NCBI RefSeq assembly: GCF_043641665.1
Contig: NC_092190.1
Span: 7,082,548-7,146,547 of the forward strand
DNA from: Enoplosus armatus
Lineage: Eukaryota > Chordata > Actinopteri > Centrarchiformes > Enoplosidae
Length of the DNA: 64,000 nucleotides
Direction: 5' to 3'
Shown: positions 47,829-55,615 of the stretch, piece by piece
Layout: the number at the start of each line of letters is the position of its first letter
How positions within the stretch are numbered: the first letter of the stretch is position 1
Program-made: the position numbers and the translations under genes
The notes under the pieces: model-generated
Databases searched by the model: none
Seen by the model: only the letters and a program-made list of their open reading frames with translations
What the model was told of the DNA's origin: nothing

Positions 47829-48772
47829 GGGATCTGTCTTTGTGTCTGTTCAGTGTCTGAATGGCGTCTGTGTGTGAAGCATCAAAGAGCTTCTCTCATT
47901 GACAACAACTGGCTAATTAGCATGCACACACACAGACACACACGCACATGCACACACAGTCCTACTGTGAAGATGGCAGCTAACAGAGCATCACTATGGT
48001 AGTTACAGGAATCTAAATTTACTGATCTCTGCAGCTCTATAAGGGTTAGGGTTTTACCACTAAAAAGGTCAAAATACACGACAAAGAAGATTCATCATGT
48101 ACATTTTTAACACCCATAATGCTTTGAAATGTAGTTCAGCCCTCCATTAGTGAGATCATCACGCCCAGATCTCCAAGAATTTAATGTAAATCAATCGATT
48201 AGCACATCAAAAGCAGATCAACAGTAAATTAATAAACAATAGCAGATAAACAAAGGTTCAATACTAGATCATTATAGAAGATCAATACAAGATCAACACG
48301 ATCAATAGTAGATCAAAATAGGCTGAATAGTAGATCAATAGAATATCAAAAGCAGAAGAAGAGAGGGTCAATAGTACCTCGATAGATGACCAAAAGCACA
48401 CTAACAAAGGGTCAACAGATGATCACTAGTAGATCAACAGAGGACCAATAGAAGATCAGCAGAGGATCAATATTATATCAAAAGAGGATCAACAGTAGAT
48501 CAACGGGGATCAATATTAGATCAACAGGGGATCAATAGAAGACCAATCACAGATCAATATCAGATGAATACTATAGATCCAGACCAGCTGTGAGCTCCGT
48601 GGCGATGAAGCAGGACTGAGTATCCAAACATGGAGGACGAGGGGCCGCTGAACTCCAGACTGTGGTCCTGATCCAGATTGTATCCTGCCACAGGATTGAC
48701 CAGGACCAGGACCTGAACCAGGACCAGGATCAGGCTGCAGTGCACACACACGCTGCACTCTGAGGGATGCAT
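30371..48772 (-). CDS. itga4: itga4, integrin alpha-4 subunit, 28 coding exons (whole gene span)
   Basis: Twenty-eight exons join in frame to 3090 nt and 1029 residues (human 1032, also 28 exons). Alpha-4 pairs with beta-1 or beta-7 at the cell surface and binds VCAM-1, fibronectin CS-1 and MAdCAM-1 in leukocyte trafficking and muscle development. Order: signal peptide (1-30), seven-bladed beta-propeller with FG-GAP Ca-binding loops at 310-318, 373-381 and 435-443, thigh and calf domains, transmembrane helix (about 972-994), and cytoplasmic tail with GFFKR (997-1001) and the RRDSW paxillin-binding core (1012-1016). The ligand-binding YWTG turn is at 215-218. No I domain is present, as expected. 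Alpha-9 is the close alternative, but the KAGFFKR tail, CGKTC and YWTG segments and the cerkl neighbour favour alpha-4. Junction phases all agree and no internal stop was found. Confidence 0.96.
30551..30720 (+). repeat. degenerate tandem repeat of about 43 bp
   Basis: Units such as gttatattgtgata, then actacaatttatctgtaca, recur about four times (ttatattgtgatata, ttatattgtgatacac, catattgtaatatac, ttatattgcgatacac). Confidence 0.75.
30921..31040 (-). CDS. itga4: itga4 exon 28 (transmembrane helix)
   Basis: Residues 956-995. [16 protein letters not shown] is followed by a hydrophobic helix ([20 protein letters not shown], then CLWK), matching human VLLEGLHHQRPKRYFT and its helix. The donor is gtactt; phase 0 throughout. 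Confidence 0.95.
31330..31422 (-). CDS. itga4: itga4 exon 27
   Basis: Residues 925-955. A low-conservation membrane-proximal segment ([17 protein letters not shown]). Clean splice sites (ctgtctcag, gtaaaa), a 93-nt length and phase 0 on both sides support it more than similarity does. Confidence 0.8.
31703..31998 (+). mobile_element. truncated aagtaaaagta-family copy with a SINE-tail-like segment
   Basis: It begins gaaagaagtactcaaatg, continues through aagtaaaagtagcaatacca, and ends in tgctgctgggtaac, then ttgtgaatttccccacggga and tcaata before a GT run. Confidence 0.65.
32048..32173 (-). CDS. itga4: itga4 exon 26
   Basis: Residues 883-924. [20 protein letters not shown] matches the human LCNFGKMESGKEASVHIQLE region. 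The acceptor gtgtgcag is GT-rich and the donor gtaacacac runs into a CA repeat. Phase 0 throughout. Confidence 0.92.
32560..32685 (-). CDS. itga4: itga4 exon 25
   Basis: Residues 841-882. The segment [20 protein letters not shown] and then a Phe-rich strand ending TTTRRM fits the divergent calf-2 region. The donor gtacacac opens a CA repeat; phase 0 throughout. Confidence 0.88.
33505..33612 (-). CDS. itga4: itga4 exon 24
   Basis: Residues 805-840. [20 protein letters not shown] then [15 protein letters not shown] (human VINTGNSMAPNVSVEIMVPN and FSPQTDKLFNILDVQ). The acceptor is tctgcag and the donor gtgcgt; phase 0 throughout. Confidence 0.93.
33762..33849 (-). CDS. itga4: itga4 exon 23
   Basis: Residues 775-804. 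[20 protein letters not shown] then SERFNYTYK matches human FVNPTSFVYGSNDENEPETC. The acceptor is tcttgcag and the donor gtaaac; phase 2 in, phase 0 out. Confidence 0.95.
34118..34207 (-). CDS. itga4: itga4 exon 22
   Basis: Residues 745-774. [19 protein letters not shown] matches human RVTVAIPLKYEVKLTVHG. Its 90-nt length is required by the neighbouring phases. The acceptor is ctcttcag and the donor gtgagt; phase 2 in and out. Confidence 0.92.
34346..34422 (-). CDS. itga4: itga4 exon 21
   Basis: Residues 720-744. [20 protein letters not shown] then HVNTS matches human IDISFLLDVSSLSRAEEDLS. The acceptor is tctcacag and the donor gtaagg; phase 2 out. Confidence 0.93.
34720..35190 (+). repeat. 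dispersed repeat, 'gaaatgtctcaaca' family
   Basis: tgaaatgtctcaacaactac, ggatagccatgaaatttggt, attcatatgaatg, ctctgacctctcatttagtg and tgttagcatgctgacg recur here as in the cerkl intron copies. Confidence 0.6.
35231..35332 (-). CDS. itga4: itga4 exon 20
   Basis: Residues 686-719. [20 protein letters not shown] then [14 protein letters not shown] (human EKQINCEVTDNSGVVQLDCS). The acceptor is tgtgcag and the donor gtaagc; phase 0 throughout. Confidence 0.9.
35797..35938 (-). CDS. itga4: itga4 exon 19
   Basis: Residues 638-685. [20 protein letters not shown] then IHYIKVLQN matches human LFNAGDDAYETTLHVKLPVG and LYFIKILEL. The acceptor is gtcctcag and the donor gtgagt; phase 2 in, phase 0 out. 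Confidence 0.95.
37092..37168 (-). CDS. itga4: itga4 exon 18
   Basis: Residues 613-637. [20 protein letters not shown] then QLVLP matches human NFARFCAHENCSADLQVSAK, with both cysteines kept. The acceptor is ctgtcag and the donor gtaaga; phase 0 in, phase 2 out. Confidence 0.9.
37805..37957 (-). CDS. itga4: itga4 exon 17 (region of the human alpha-4 cleavage site)
   Basis: Residues 562-612. [16 protein letters not shown] then [10 protein letters not shown] matches human KDVRDILTPIQIEAAY and FPPLQPILQQ. The human Lys-Arg cleavage site between these blocks is replaced by THRASSK. Phase 0 throughout; the donor is gtacgg. Confidence 0.95.
38106..38260 (-). CDS. itga4: itga4 exon 16
   Basis: Residues 510-561. 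[20 protein letters not shown] with N-glycosylation sequons (NLT, NGS, NST), then CATHVAYQR. It matches human YNMSLDVNRKAESPPRFYFS and CRTHQAFMR. The donor gtaacac runs into a CA tract. Phase 1 in, phase 0 out. Confidence 0.94.
38609..38763 (-). CDS. itga4: itga4 exon 15 (start of thigh domain)
   Basis: Residues 458-509. [20 protein letters not shown] then [16 protein letters not shown] matches human RTRPVVIVDASLSHPESVNR and VCIDLTLCFSYKGKEV. The acceptor is ctgtag and the donor gtactg; phase 2 in, phase 1 out. Confidence 0.94.
39102..39147 (-). CDS. itga4: itga4 exon 14 (46-nt exon)
   Basis: Residues 443-457, [14 protein letters not shown] (human VAVGAFRSDSAVLL), the end of the propeller. 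The acceptor is tctgcag and the donor gtaaaa; phase 1 in, phase 2 out. Confidence 0.94.
39253..39343 (-). CDS. itga4: itga4 exon 13 (third FG-GAP calcium loop)
   Basis: Residues 413-442. [19 protein letters not shown], then D across the junction, gives the loop DIDDNGYQD at 435-443 (human DADNNGYVD). The donor is gtaacc; phase 1 out. Confidence 0.96.
39860..39954 (-). CDS. itga4: itga4 exon 12
   Basis: Residues 381-412. [20 protein letters not shown] matches human [20 protein letters not shown]. The acceptor tgtatag follows an imperfect TG tract; the donor is gtatga. Phase 1 in, phase 0 out. Confidence 0.96.
40800..41135. repeat. degenerate (AGT)n-rich array
   Basis: Repeated gtagtagt and agtattagtag motifs over about 335 bp in the itga4 intron between exons 11 and 12. 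Confidence 0.8.
41191..41299 (-). CDS. itga4: itga4 exon 11 (second FG-GAP loop, Gly replaced by Ser)
   Basis: Residues 345-380. [20 protein letters not shown] then DDSYP; the loop DLDDDSYPD (373-381) has Ser where the family and human (DIDNDGFED) have Gly. The donor is gtaatg; phase 1 out. Confidence 0.95.
42222..42362 (-). CDS. itga4: itga4 exon 10 (first FG-GAP calcium loop)
   Basis: Residues 298-344. [20 protein letters not shown] then DLLVGAPM, with DLNADGLSD at 310-318 as a canonical DxDxDGxxD calcium loop, almost identical to human. The donor gtgagc is followed by a CA-rich tract; phase 0 throughout. Confidence 0.97.
42452..42514 (-). CDS. itga4: itga4 exon 9
   Basis: Residues 277-297, [20 protein letters not shown] then E (human AYIFSIDEKELNILHEMKGK). 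The acceptor is tgttcag and the donor gtgaga; phase 0 throughout. Confidence 0.93.
43299..43384 (-). CDS. itga4: itga4 exon 8
   Basis: Residues 248-276. [20 protein letters not shown] then APQYNQKGK matches human [23 protein letters not shown]. The acceptor is tgtttag and the donor gtagga; phase 1 in, phase 0 out. Confidence 0.96.
44206..44336. repeat. 131-bp interrupted (CA)n microsatellite
   Basis: The longest CA-rich block in the window, broken by several ctcaca interruptions. Confidence 0.93.
45096..45228 (-). CDS. itga4: itga4 exon 7 (ligand-binding turn)
   Basis: Residues 204-247. [19 protein letters not shown] matches human DLIVMGAPGSSYWTGSLFV. The Tyr, Trp and Gly of YWTG are the residues known to be critical for VCAM-1 binding in human alpha-4 (mature 187, 188, 190), and all are kept. 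The donor is gtaact; phase 1 out. Confidence 0.97.
45584..45651 (-). CDS. itga4: itga4 exon 6
   Basis: Residues 181-203. [20 protein letters not shown] matches human KKFGENFASCQAGISSFYTK. The acceptor is ttttgcag and the donor gtcagt; phase 1 in, phase 0 out. Confidence 0.95.
46298..46430 (-). CDS. itga4: itga4 exon 5
   Basis: Residues 137-180. [14 protein letters not shown] matches human CGHRWKNIFYIKNE; it ends near PCYRD (human PCYQD). The acceptor TTCAG directly follows a (TG)n run and the donor is gtacacac. Phase 0 in, phase 1 out. Confidence 0.94.
47018..47118 (-). CDS. itga4: itga4 exon 4
   Basis: Residues 103-136. [20 protein letters not shown] then QPGNNGG closely follows human CGKTCLEERDNQWLGVTLSRQPGENG. 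The acceptor is tgtgtgcag and the donor gtaaca; phase 1 in, phase 0 out. Confidence 0.95.
47675..47793 (-). CDS. itga4: itga4 exon 3 (propeller blade 1)
   Basis: Residues 63-102. [14 protein letters not shown] then [10 protein letters not shown] matches human LLVGAPTANWLANA and NPGAIYRCRI. The phase-compatible donor is the weak gtgtgt after CATGCTG. Phase 2 in, phase 1 out. Confidence 0.88.
48195..48584 (+). repeat. degenerate GATCAA-rich tandem array
   Basis: Units of roughly 12-17 bp such as gatcaatagta, gatcaacagag and gatcaatatta recur over about 390 bp. The array ends at the donor of the itga4 signal-peptide exon (ctatagatccagac). Confidence 0.85.
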
Positions 48773-48785
48773 GATGGAGGACAAA
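48585..48785 (-). CDS. itga4: itga4 exon 2 (signal peptide, start codon at 48772)
   Basis: Residues 1-62, plus 13 bases of leader after the acceptor cctgcag. A hydrophobic signal peptide ([20 protein letters not shown]) should be cut before YNLDQD, matching the human mature start [22 protein letters not shown] matches human LFGYSVVLHSHGANRW. The donor is gtctgg; phase 2 out. The ATG at 48772 is the first downstream of the predicted acceptor. Confidence 0.88.
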
Positions 48786-50205
48786 CTGCAGGACACCAGA
48801 AAGACACACAAATCAATACACATGAGATCAGAGCAAACTTTAAATCCAGAGAAGCCACAAGAATCATCGGCTGCTGAATTTTCCGTCTCCATCTTTACAA
48901 ACTCATGTTGTTTGTCCTAATTCTGTTCAAACTCACAGAACTTTATTTAAAATTCTACATTGAGTGTTTGAATATTTCCCTCAGTGCAAACATCAAACAG
49001 CTTCAAAGACGTGCTGCAACAAGATGATGCAGAATATAAATCATCAAACAGGGAAGAGAACTGTTAAAATTTTAAGCTAATATGAGGCTGCAGCCAGCAG
49101 ATAGTTAGCTTAGCTTACCATAAAGACTGGGAAACAACTAGTCTGGCTCTGTCTCTGATCTCTAAAGCTCACTAATAAACGTGTTACATCTCGTTTGTTT
49201 AATCCATACAAAAACCAAAGTGTAAAAACAACAATTTGCCGTTTTAGCGGGTGTTATGTGCCTGACCAGTAACTTCCTGGTTGCCTGGCAACTGCTCCTG
49301 GCCATGTAATAGTCCAGCACATAACCTCCCACAAAACAGTGACTTGTTGTCTTTACACTTTGGTTTTTGTTCAGATTAAACAAGCACGATATACTGTTTT
49401 AATTAGTGAGCTTTAGAGGTGCTTGTAGGTGGATTTTGTTTGGACAGAGCCAAGCTAACTGTTTATACTTTCTATGCTAAGCTAAGCTAACCGGCTGCTA
49501 GGCTAGCTACATATTTAACAACAGACATTAGATTGGTATCAATTTTCTCATCTCACTGTAAGCAAAAAAGCTAATAAGCATTTTGGCTACAACTTTAACT
49601 AGATTTTTGTTGTAATCAAACATTTTATTATTAGATTTTGTCTTTGTGTTTTTTCCTTGAGTTTTTTTTCTTCATTTAAGTCATGTTTCAGAAGGTGCAC
49701 CTCTGCATGAAAGGTGCTATAATAAAACAAAGTAAATTGTTTTATCAGAAGAGGATTCCTGTAAATCAGCTTGAACTATTATAACTGTTCCATACAATTA
49801 AAAAAAATAGGCTAACTCTAATTCTTAATTTGAAGACGAATTCATCTTAACATTAAATCATACTTAATAATATCTCAGATTTGAAATCAGACAGAATCAG
49901 TTGAAACTAATTGAGGACATTTTTTTTGAATGAGCATTTTTACATTGTGGTTATTTTACTGAGGTAAAGGATTTGGGGACATTTTGCTATAACTATTATC
50001 ATCATCAGTTTATTTACAGATTATTTTTGATTAACCAATAAACGGTTGTTTCTTTAAAATGTTTGAATCGCATTGAAGAAGCAGAACATTTTTCTTTTGT
50101 GTTTTTTTTTGAGAGAAAACTTTTCTTCACCAACTCTGTCAGTTAATTTTCTAACGGTTCACGTCTCGGCTCTAACTAACTAACGGGGACTTTACTGTCA
50201 CTTAC
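48786..50205 (-). other. itga4 intron 1
   Basis: It contains a foldback element (49075-49590); the rest is AT-rich with no coding signal. Confidence 0.65.
49075..49590. mobile_element. foldback (long inverted repeat) element
   Basis: The left arm (gttagcttagcttaccataa, ctctaaagctcactaat) and right arm (ttaattagtgagctttagag, atgctaagctaagctaacc) are inverted copies. The centre holds tagtccagcacataacctcc. Half-copies are at about 20215, 43490, 45780 and 58380. Confidence 0.7.
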
Positions 50206-50700
50206 CGCTCAGACTGCAGATGACCCGGGTCAGACTGCAGATATCCCGGGTCAGACTCTGGGTCCAGTCGGTACCGGGCAGATGTGAAATCGGGCAAACA
50301 GAACTCCAAAAGTCTCCGTTACAATCCTGCTTGTTCCCGGTGTGACACGCTCGTGAAACCTCCTGTTGCTCCTAGGTCCGTTAACCGTCTCGTGCGTGAA
50401 CCGGCTTGTCCGTCCGCTCGAAGCAGCGCACGAGGCTCTGTGACAGACAGGAAAGTTAGTCAGGATGAAACCAGGTGAGCGAGACTGAAGAGAAAAATCG
50501 GCATAAACAAGAGTTCATCCGAGTTTCAGATTAAGTCAATGAAACTGAGAATTGAGCGCGTGGAGACCCTCCCTCCTTCAGCGCGCGAGCGTGTGTGTGT
50601 GTGCGTGCGTCTAACGGTGTTTCCTCTCCACCCCAGCTATGTCCGCCTAAACTGAGCGCGCGAGTTTGTGCACGCGGGGTGTTTCCTCCTCAGTTATCGC
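50206..50700 (-). promoter_or_regulatory. itga4: predicted non-coding first exon and promoter of itga4
   Basis: A strong donor (gagcg, then gtaagt) lies at 50206 on the - strand. Upstream of it the DNA is CpG-rich to about 50670 (agcgcgcgag, cccgggtc, actgagcgcgcgag). On the - strand I saw no ATG between about 50470 and the donor, so it would join to the acceptor at 48785 as leader only. It contains a 25-bp direct repeat around gcagatgacccgggtcag (50210-50260). The transcription start was not located. Confidence 0.6.
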
Positions 50701-53700
50701 TAAAGTGTGAATGGAGTCCGTGTGGCTGTAATCTGATTTTAACATCTGAACGCTGAAACACACGAACACTCGAATATTCAGCTTTAGAAACAACAAACAA
50801 AAAAACAAACAACATAAACATGAGTTGGTCAGAGCTTCTACAGATGTGACAGATGTGACACTGGACCACAGTGTACTGTAATTTCGCGGCACTTGTACTT
50901 CACTTGGGTATTTCCATTTTTTGCTACTTCTACATTACTACATTTTAGAGGGAAACATTGTACTTTTTACACCACTACATCTATTTGACAACTTCAGTTA
51001 CTAGTTACTTTACAGTTTCAGATTAATAGTGCAAAGTATAATCAACAAATACATTATGATGTATTATTATAGGTTAAGATAAGACTTTATTGATCCCTGG
51101 GGTATTTACAAGATACCAGCAGTATGTAAAGTAATTACAATTGACCTTTACCAGCTGCAACATTAAAGTAATGTATATGATATATATCATTCTGAAATGG
51201 GCCATTCTGCTTTTGATACTTTAGGCTATTTTGATGTACTTTTACTTAAGTACAATGTTGAATGCAGGACTTTTTCTTGTATTTCTACACTGTGGTACTT
51301 TTACCTAAAAGATCACAGTACTTCTTGCACCACTGCTGGACCATAAACGAAAACAGGACATGAGCTGACACCAAACATTTTTATCTTTAAAGTGTACTCA
51401 AAGTTTATTTAGGAGTATAATTCCACTATTGGAGTGTGACGTTACAGCTGTCATGTGGTCTGTAGTCCTGCTCAGCTGAAGTCACACTTAACAGTATGAC
51501 GTATAATTAAGGCAGAGTTCAGACCAACATTAGCCAGATTTCAGACCGAAAACCGTGTTATAACAAGACAAGGGATGCGTCATCACACTCGAACACTCAA
51601 ATAAAACATATAAGCATATAATGTAAATAGGGAGTGATTACAGCCACACTAGCGGCTCTGTGAGGATGTAGGCTAATTAGAATAAGTAACTACTCTTTAC
51701 AGAAAATGATGTGAATGTCATTAGTTTTGCAGGTATTCGGTCATAAACTAAAGTATTGGACAAAAAAAAAATTTGGGGACCATGAGTGTCTGAACCAAAC
51801 TTCATGGCAATTAATTAGTCGTTTAGATATTTTGCCTGGAGCAAAGTGGTGGACCGACAGACTGACAGACTATCCCTGGACACCTCACTGCTAGTATGGC
51901 TAAAAAATCAGAAGGGCTGCTTTGGTGGGGGCTTGTTGTTGTTTCAGGTACCGTGATACGATGAAATATGATCCAGGAAGTCCAGTTTGAGTAATCGTCT
52001 AAACTAAGATGGTGAACAATGATGTACAAGTATATACCTTCTAAACATCAGCATATTAGCATTGCCATTGTGAGCATGTTAGCATGCTGTTGTTAGTATT
52101 TAGCTGAAAGCACCACTGTACATAAATACAGCCCATAGACTATACATGGTACAGCCCCACAGAGCTGCCAGCATGGTTGCTGTCTTGTTATTTTGTCTCC
52201 CCAAAAAGCTCAACAGTAAAAGGAGATAAGACATGTAAAGATATACAGCCCAGTGTAATACATCCTGTATTAGTATCATATCAGTTCTTCTGTGTTGTTG
52301 CAGTTAGTCAGTTAGTCAACAGATCCATCCAGCTGTTCTGTGTACATTTTCACTAAATAAATAATTAATTCTACAGACGTTTGTGTCTGATTCAGTCTGT
52401 CTCAATCCAGGGTTACTGGACTCAGTAAACGATGACTTTATAAGTAGTTTGGAGTTTGAAGTGATGAATAGCTGGTGTGTTCAGTGGAAGAATATTTGTC
52501 CTTAAAGAGTCACTGAGGAACTCAAACCGCTCTGTGATTCATTCCAGACCTTCAACCAGCCATCAGTAAATTAACCAGAAGAACAGAAAAGAGGGACAGC
52601 ATATTTAACATTTTAGTTATCAACAGAGAAAGTTATCAGCACAAAAATAATATACATATATATACAGTATAATATAATAATTAAAATATAATCATAAAAC
52701 TTTCTTCAACTCAAACTTTATATCTTCAACATCTCTATTCATGACTATATAACTACTACATTAACTGTCATTCTGATTTTAACCTGACAGAAATAGCTCC
52801 AGACAGAAAGGCAGTTATGGAGCAGACAAACTGTTTGTGTGAATCTCGGACAGGAACTCTGTGCCACATACACATTCACTCAGTGTGTTTGTTGGTATTT
52901 CCTGTTAATGAGCCTGCAGTTATTATGTTGGAATCTGACCAGCTACTGTTCCCACCCTCCCACACACTTGAGTTTAAATTAATGACTGACAGAGACACGA
53001 AGCAGAGTCGAGTTTCCTCATCCGAGTCCGTTATTTGTCCAAGAAAGATGCGTCATTTTTAAGACCCTCAAAACTTTTAATACCGAGCATCTCTCTTACT
53101 GCAGCTCCATGTACACCATTTCAACATGTGGAGAAATCCAAACTTTGATAGACCTGCTGTGCCTAATTTAATTGGACAATCACTGTTAGGGGGAGGGGTT
53201 TGGGGAATTCCTCAACCACTGTTAGCCTGGTTAACAGGAAGCTTTTATGAGCTGCCATCACATCACTGGTGCAGTTATAAGAAGAGAAACCTTCATTGAG
53301 GACAATTTAGTTGAAGAAAAAGAGATTTAGACTTTGTATTGTTTAAAACAAAAATCTGGTTACTGAAGTACACACAGTGACTGCCGTCCTGCTCATTCAT
53401 TAGTGTTCCTGCTAGCACTGATAGCATCCCTTTAGCTGTGTGATGGTCCCACTGGGGTCACTGTGAACCTCCACTCAGCCAGCAATTAGGAGGTCAGAGG
53501 TCACGGCAGATAGTAGATGGACGAGAGGACAAAAGATGTCAGCTCCCACTCATTTTTCTGTGCTTTTAAACTCTGCTGCTGCCAGGATAGAAGCCAGTAA
53601 GACCAGTTAAAACAACCAGTATAAGCAATTAGTCTCAATCACACACGCAGAAAGCGACCGTCATTTTGTAAGTCATGCAGTCAACATGTGCTAAAATTTT

Positions 53701-54830
53701 GTTTGTTTCAGATGACAGCTCACAGCTTTGACACTTCCTCTGTTCTCTTTCGTTTCCGTCTATTTTTTCTCACACGGATACTAAACCTGTTAAGATTTTA
53801 TCTATTTATCTGATTTTATTTGTTTCAGCCCTATGTCCAACTAAAACAGCATTTTTCTCCCCCAAAGCTGAGCTTTTATGAATCGGTCTCCAGAGTGCGA
53901 GAATCTTAAAATGCCGCCTTGGCGTTTCAGTATGTATGGCGAAAACCGAGTTTTTCCAAAGCGATGACATGAGCTGGTCAGTGAGGGTGGGGCGCTATGT
54001 GGCAGCAAAGTTAAGAAGAACTTTCTGTTTCCGACAACCAAAATACACATCACAGCTTTTTGTATTAACCTTTTGACAGGCGATGTTGCAGTTAAAAAAT
54101 AATTATAATAATGATTTTATCACCGCAGCACAGCAGCTTGGGATTGACTGCTGGTTAACATGTTGTGCTCATTGATGTAAAGGAGTGGACAAAATAATAG
54201 AATCACCTGTCAGTGTAGCCTCCAAAACGGTCCTAAAGTTGAATCAAAGACAGTTATGCATCAGTTATAACATGAAAACTTTCATGAAGGTAGGGTTTAT
54301 TGAAGGACTGTTGTATTAGCTAGGTGTACCTAATAAACTGGTGCCTGAGTGTACGTGCATGTTGCCATGTTATGTTCTAGTACAACATTTAACAGAAATC
54401 ATGAGGCGGTGCATTTGATCAGTCAGTCTGTAACCGTACTCCAAGTGTTGTCCTTTCTTTCACAATGAGTCAGCTTTTTTTCCCCCTGTTTTACAGTTTC
54501 CTAAAATGCTGATGTGTCACAGTTTTTACAGATGTGGGGAAGTGATTCTGTGTAACTACAACATCAACTAAAGCAACTTTCTCAACACAGCAGCCCGGGA
54601 TTTACCCTCTGTTAGCAGCTAGCATTTATGAACCTCTATCAAACAATTTTATACTTGTTGTGCAGTCGTCATGACAACAGAAACACAAAACAGCAACACA
54701 CGTTATCTCAGTGACAACATACGTGTGATGTGATACTGAAACACAAATTCAGAGAACAGAAAACAGAACAGAAATGACCTTAGAATAAACTGTTTTAGAT
54801 GTTTCCTTTCAGCAGGTAATGAAAAGTTTA
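50700..54830. other. intergenic region upstream of itga4, proximal part
   Basis: An inverted aagtaaaagta-family copy (50888-51347), a gaaatgtctcaaca-family copy (about 51775-52190), a possible repeat at about 53800-54060, and a repeat end with tgtacctaataaactgg at about 54180-54352. No gene is supported. Confidence 0.6.
50888..51347 (-). mobile_element. aagtaaaagta-family element with the SINE-tail-like insert
   Basis: On the - strand it reads ccagcagtggtgcaagaagt at one end and a gtaatgtag/tagcaaaaaatg end at the other. Internally it has aataccccagggatcaataa, then agtctt, near 51075-51110. Confidence 0.7.
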
Positions 54831-54834
54831 ACTT

Positions 54835-55230
54835 CGTTTTTATTTTAGTTGTTAAAATCAGTTTAGTTTATTTTAGTTTCTTTAGTATAGTTGTTTAGTT
54901 TACTTTTGTTTAGATGTTCAGCTCACTTTAGTTGATTAACTTACTTTGGTTTAGTTTTTGCAGTTTCTTTTTTAATTTAGTTTATTTAGTTCAGAGTTTC
55001 CATGTCGAGTTTTCTTGTTTGCTTTAGTTGTTTAGTTGAGATTTTCATTTTACTTTTTTTCTTTTTTTTTACTTGTTTTACTTAATTTACTTTAGTAGAG
55101 TTAAGCTGTTGTGTCATTTACTGCAGTTTTCCCAGTTGAGTTTAGCTTTTTAATTATCTTTACCGGAGAGTTTTGATATTTACTTTACTTGCATTCGTTT
55201 ACATTAATTTCAAGTTAGTTAAGTGGTTGC
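54835..55230. repeat. degenerate tttagtt-rich tract
   Basis: Irregular tttagtttattttagtttc-like units over about 400 bp. Confidence 0.75.
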
Positions 55231-55416
55231 TAATCTGTCTGGGGTAACACAGTAAACAATAATGTATAACTAGCATTCATTTTATAAAACAAGTGATACA
55301 TTGAACCATCAACAAATAAACAACAGATCGTTTGTTTGTCTTCTCTGCTGATGGAGGTCCACATGATAACAAACACATTCACAGATTAAAGAGCTGAATT
55401 CACTTCATGAGACAGA

Positions 55417-55473
<57 letters not shown>

Positions 55474-55581
55474 CTTGTTATCAGTGGTATGCTAATAGAC
55501 AGCTGATCCCTGCTGTGTTCACATCTACTGATCACAGATCACTCTGATCAGATACAGGGCTTTGATGAGGTGGTGTGTGTG

Positions 55582-55615
<34 letters not shown>

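Larger units (their letters stand above)
45229..48584 (-). other. itga4 introns 2-6
   Basis: CA at 46436-46485 abuts exon 5, CT at about 46711-46734, GT at 46952-46988 near exon 4, GA at about 47799-47829 next to exon 3, and a GATC-rich array (48195-48584) ending at the exon 2 donor. Confidence 0.7.

Noticed and set aside
48195..48584. Possible origin or Dam-site cluster because of many GATC sites
   Set aside because: The setting is a vertebrate intron; GATC is simply part of the tandem unit.
30371..48772. itga9 as the identity of the integrin gene
   Set aside because: The KAGFFKR junction, CGKTC and YWTG segments, the length and the cerkl neighbour all fit alpha-4 better.
53841..54053. 70-codon frame on the - strand
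   Set aside because: It appears to be part of a dispersed repeat by composition and flanks; no host protein recognised.
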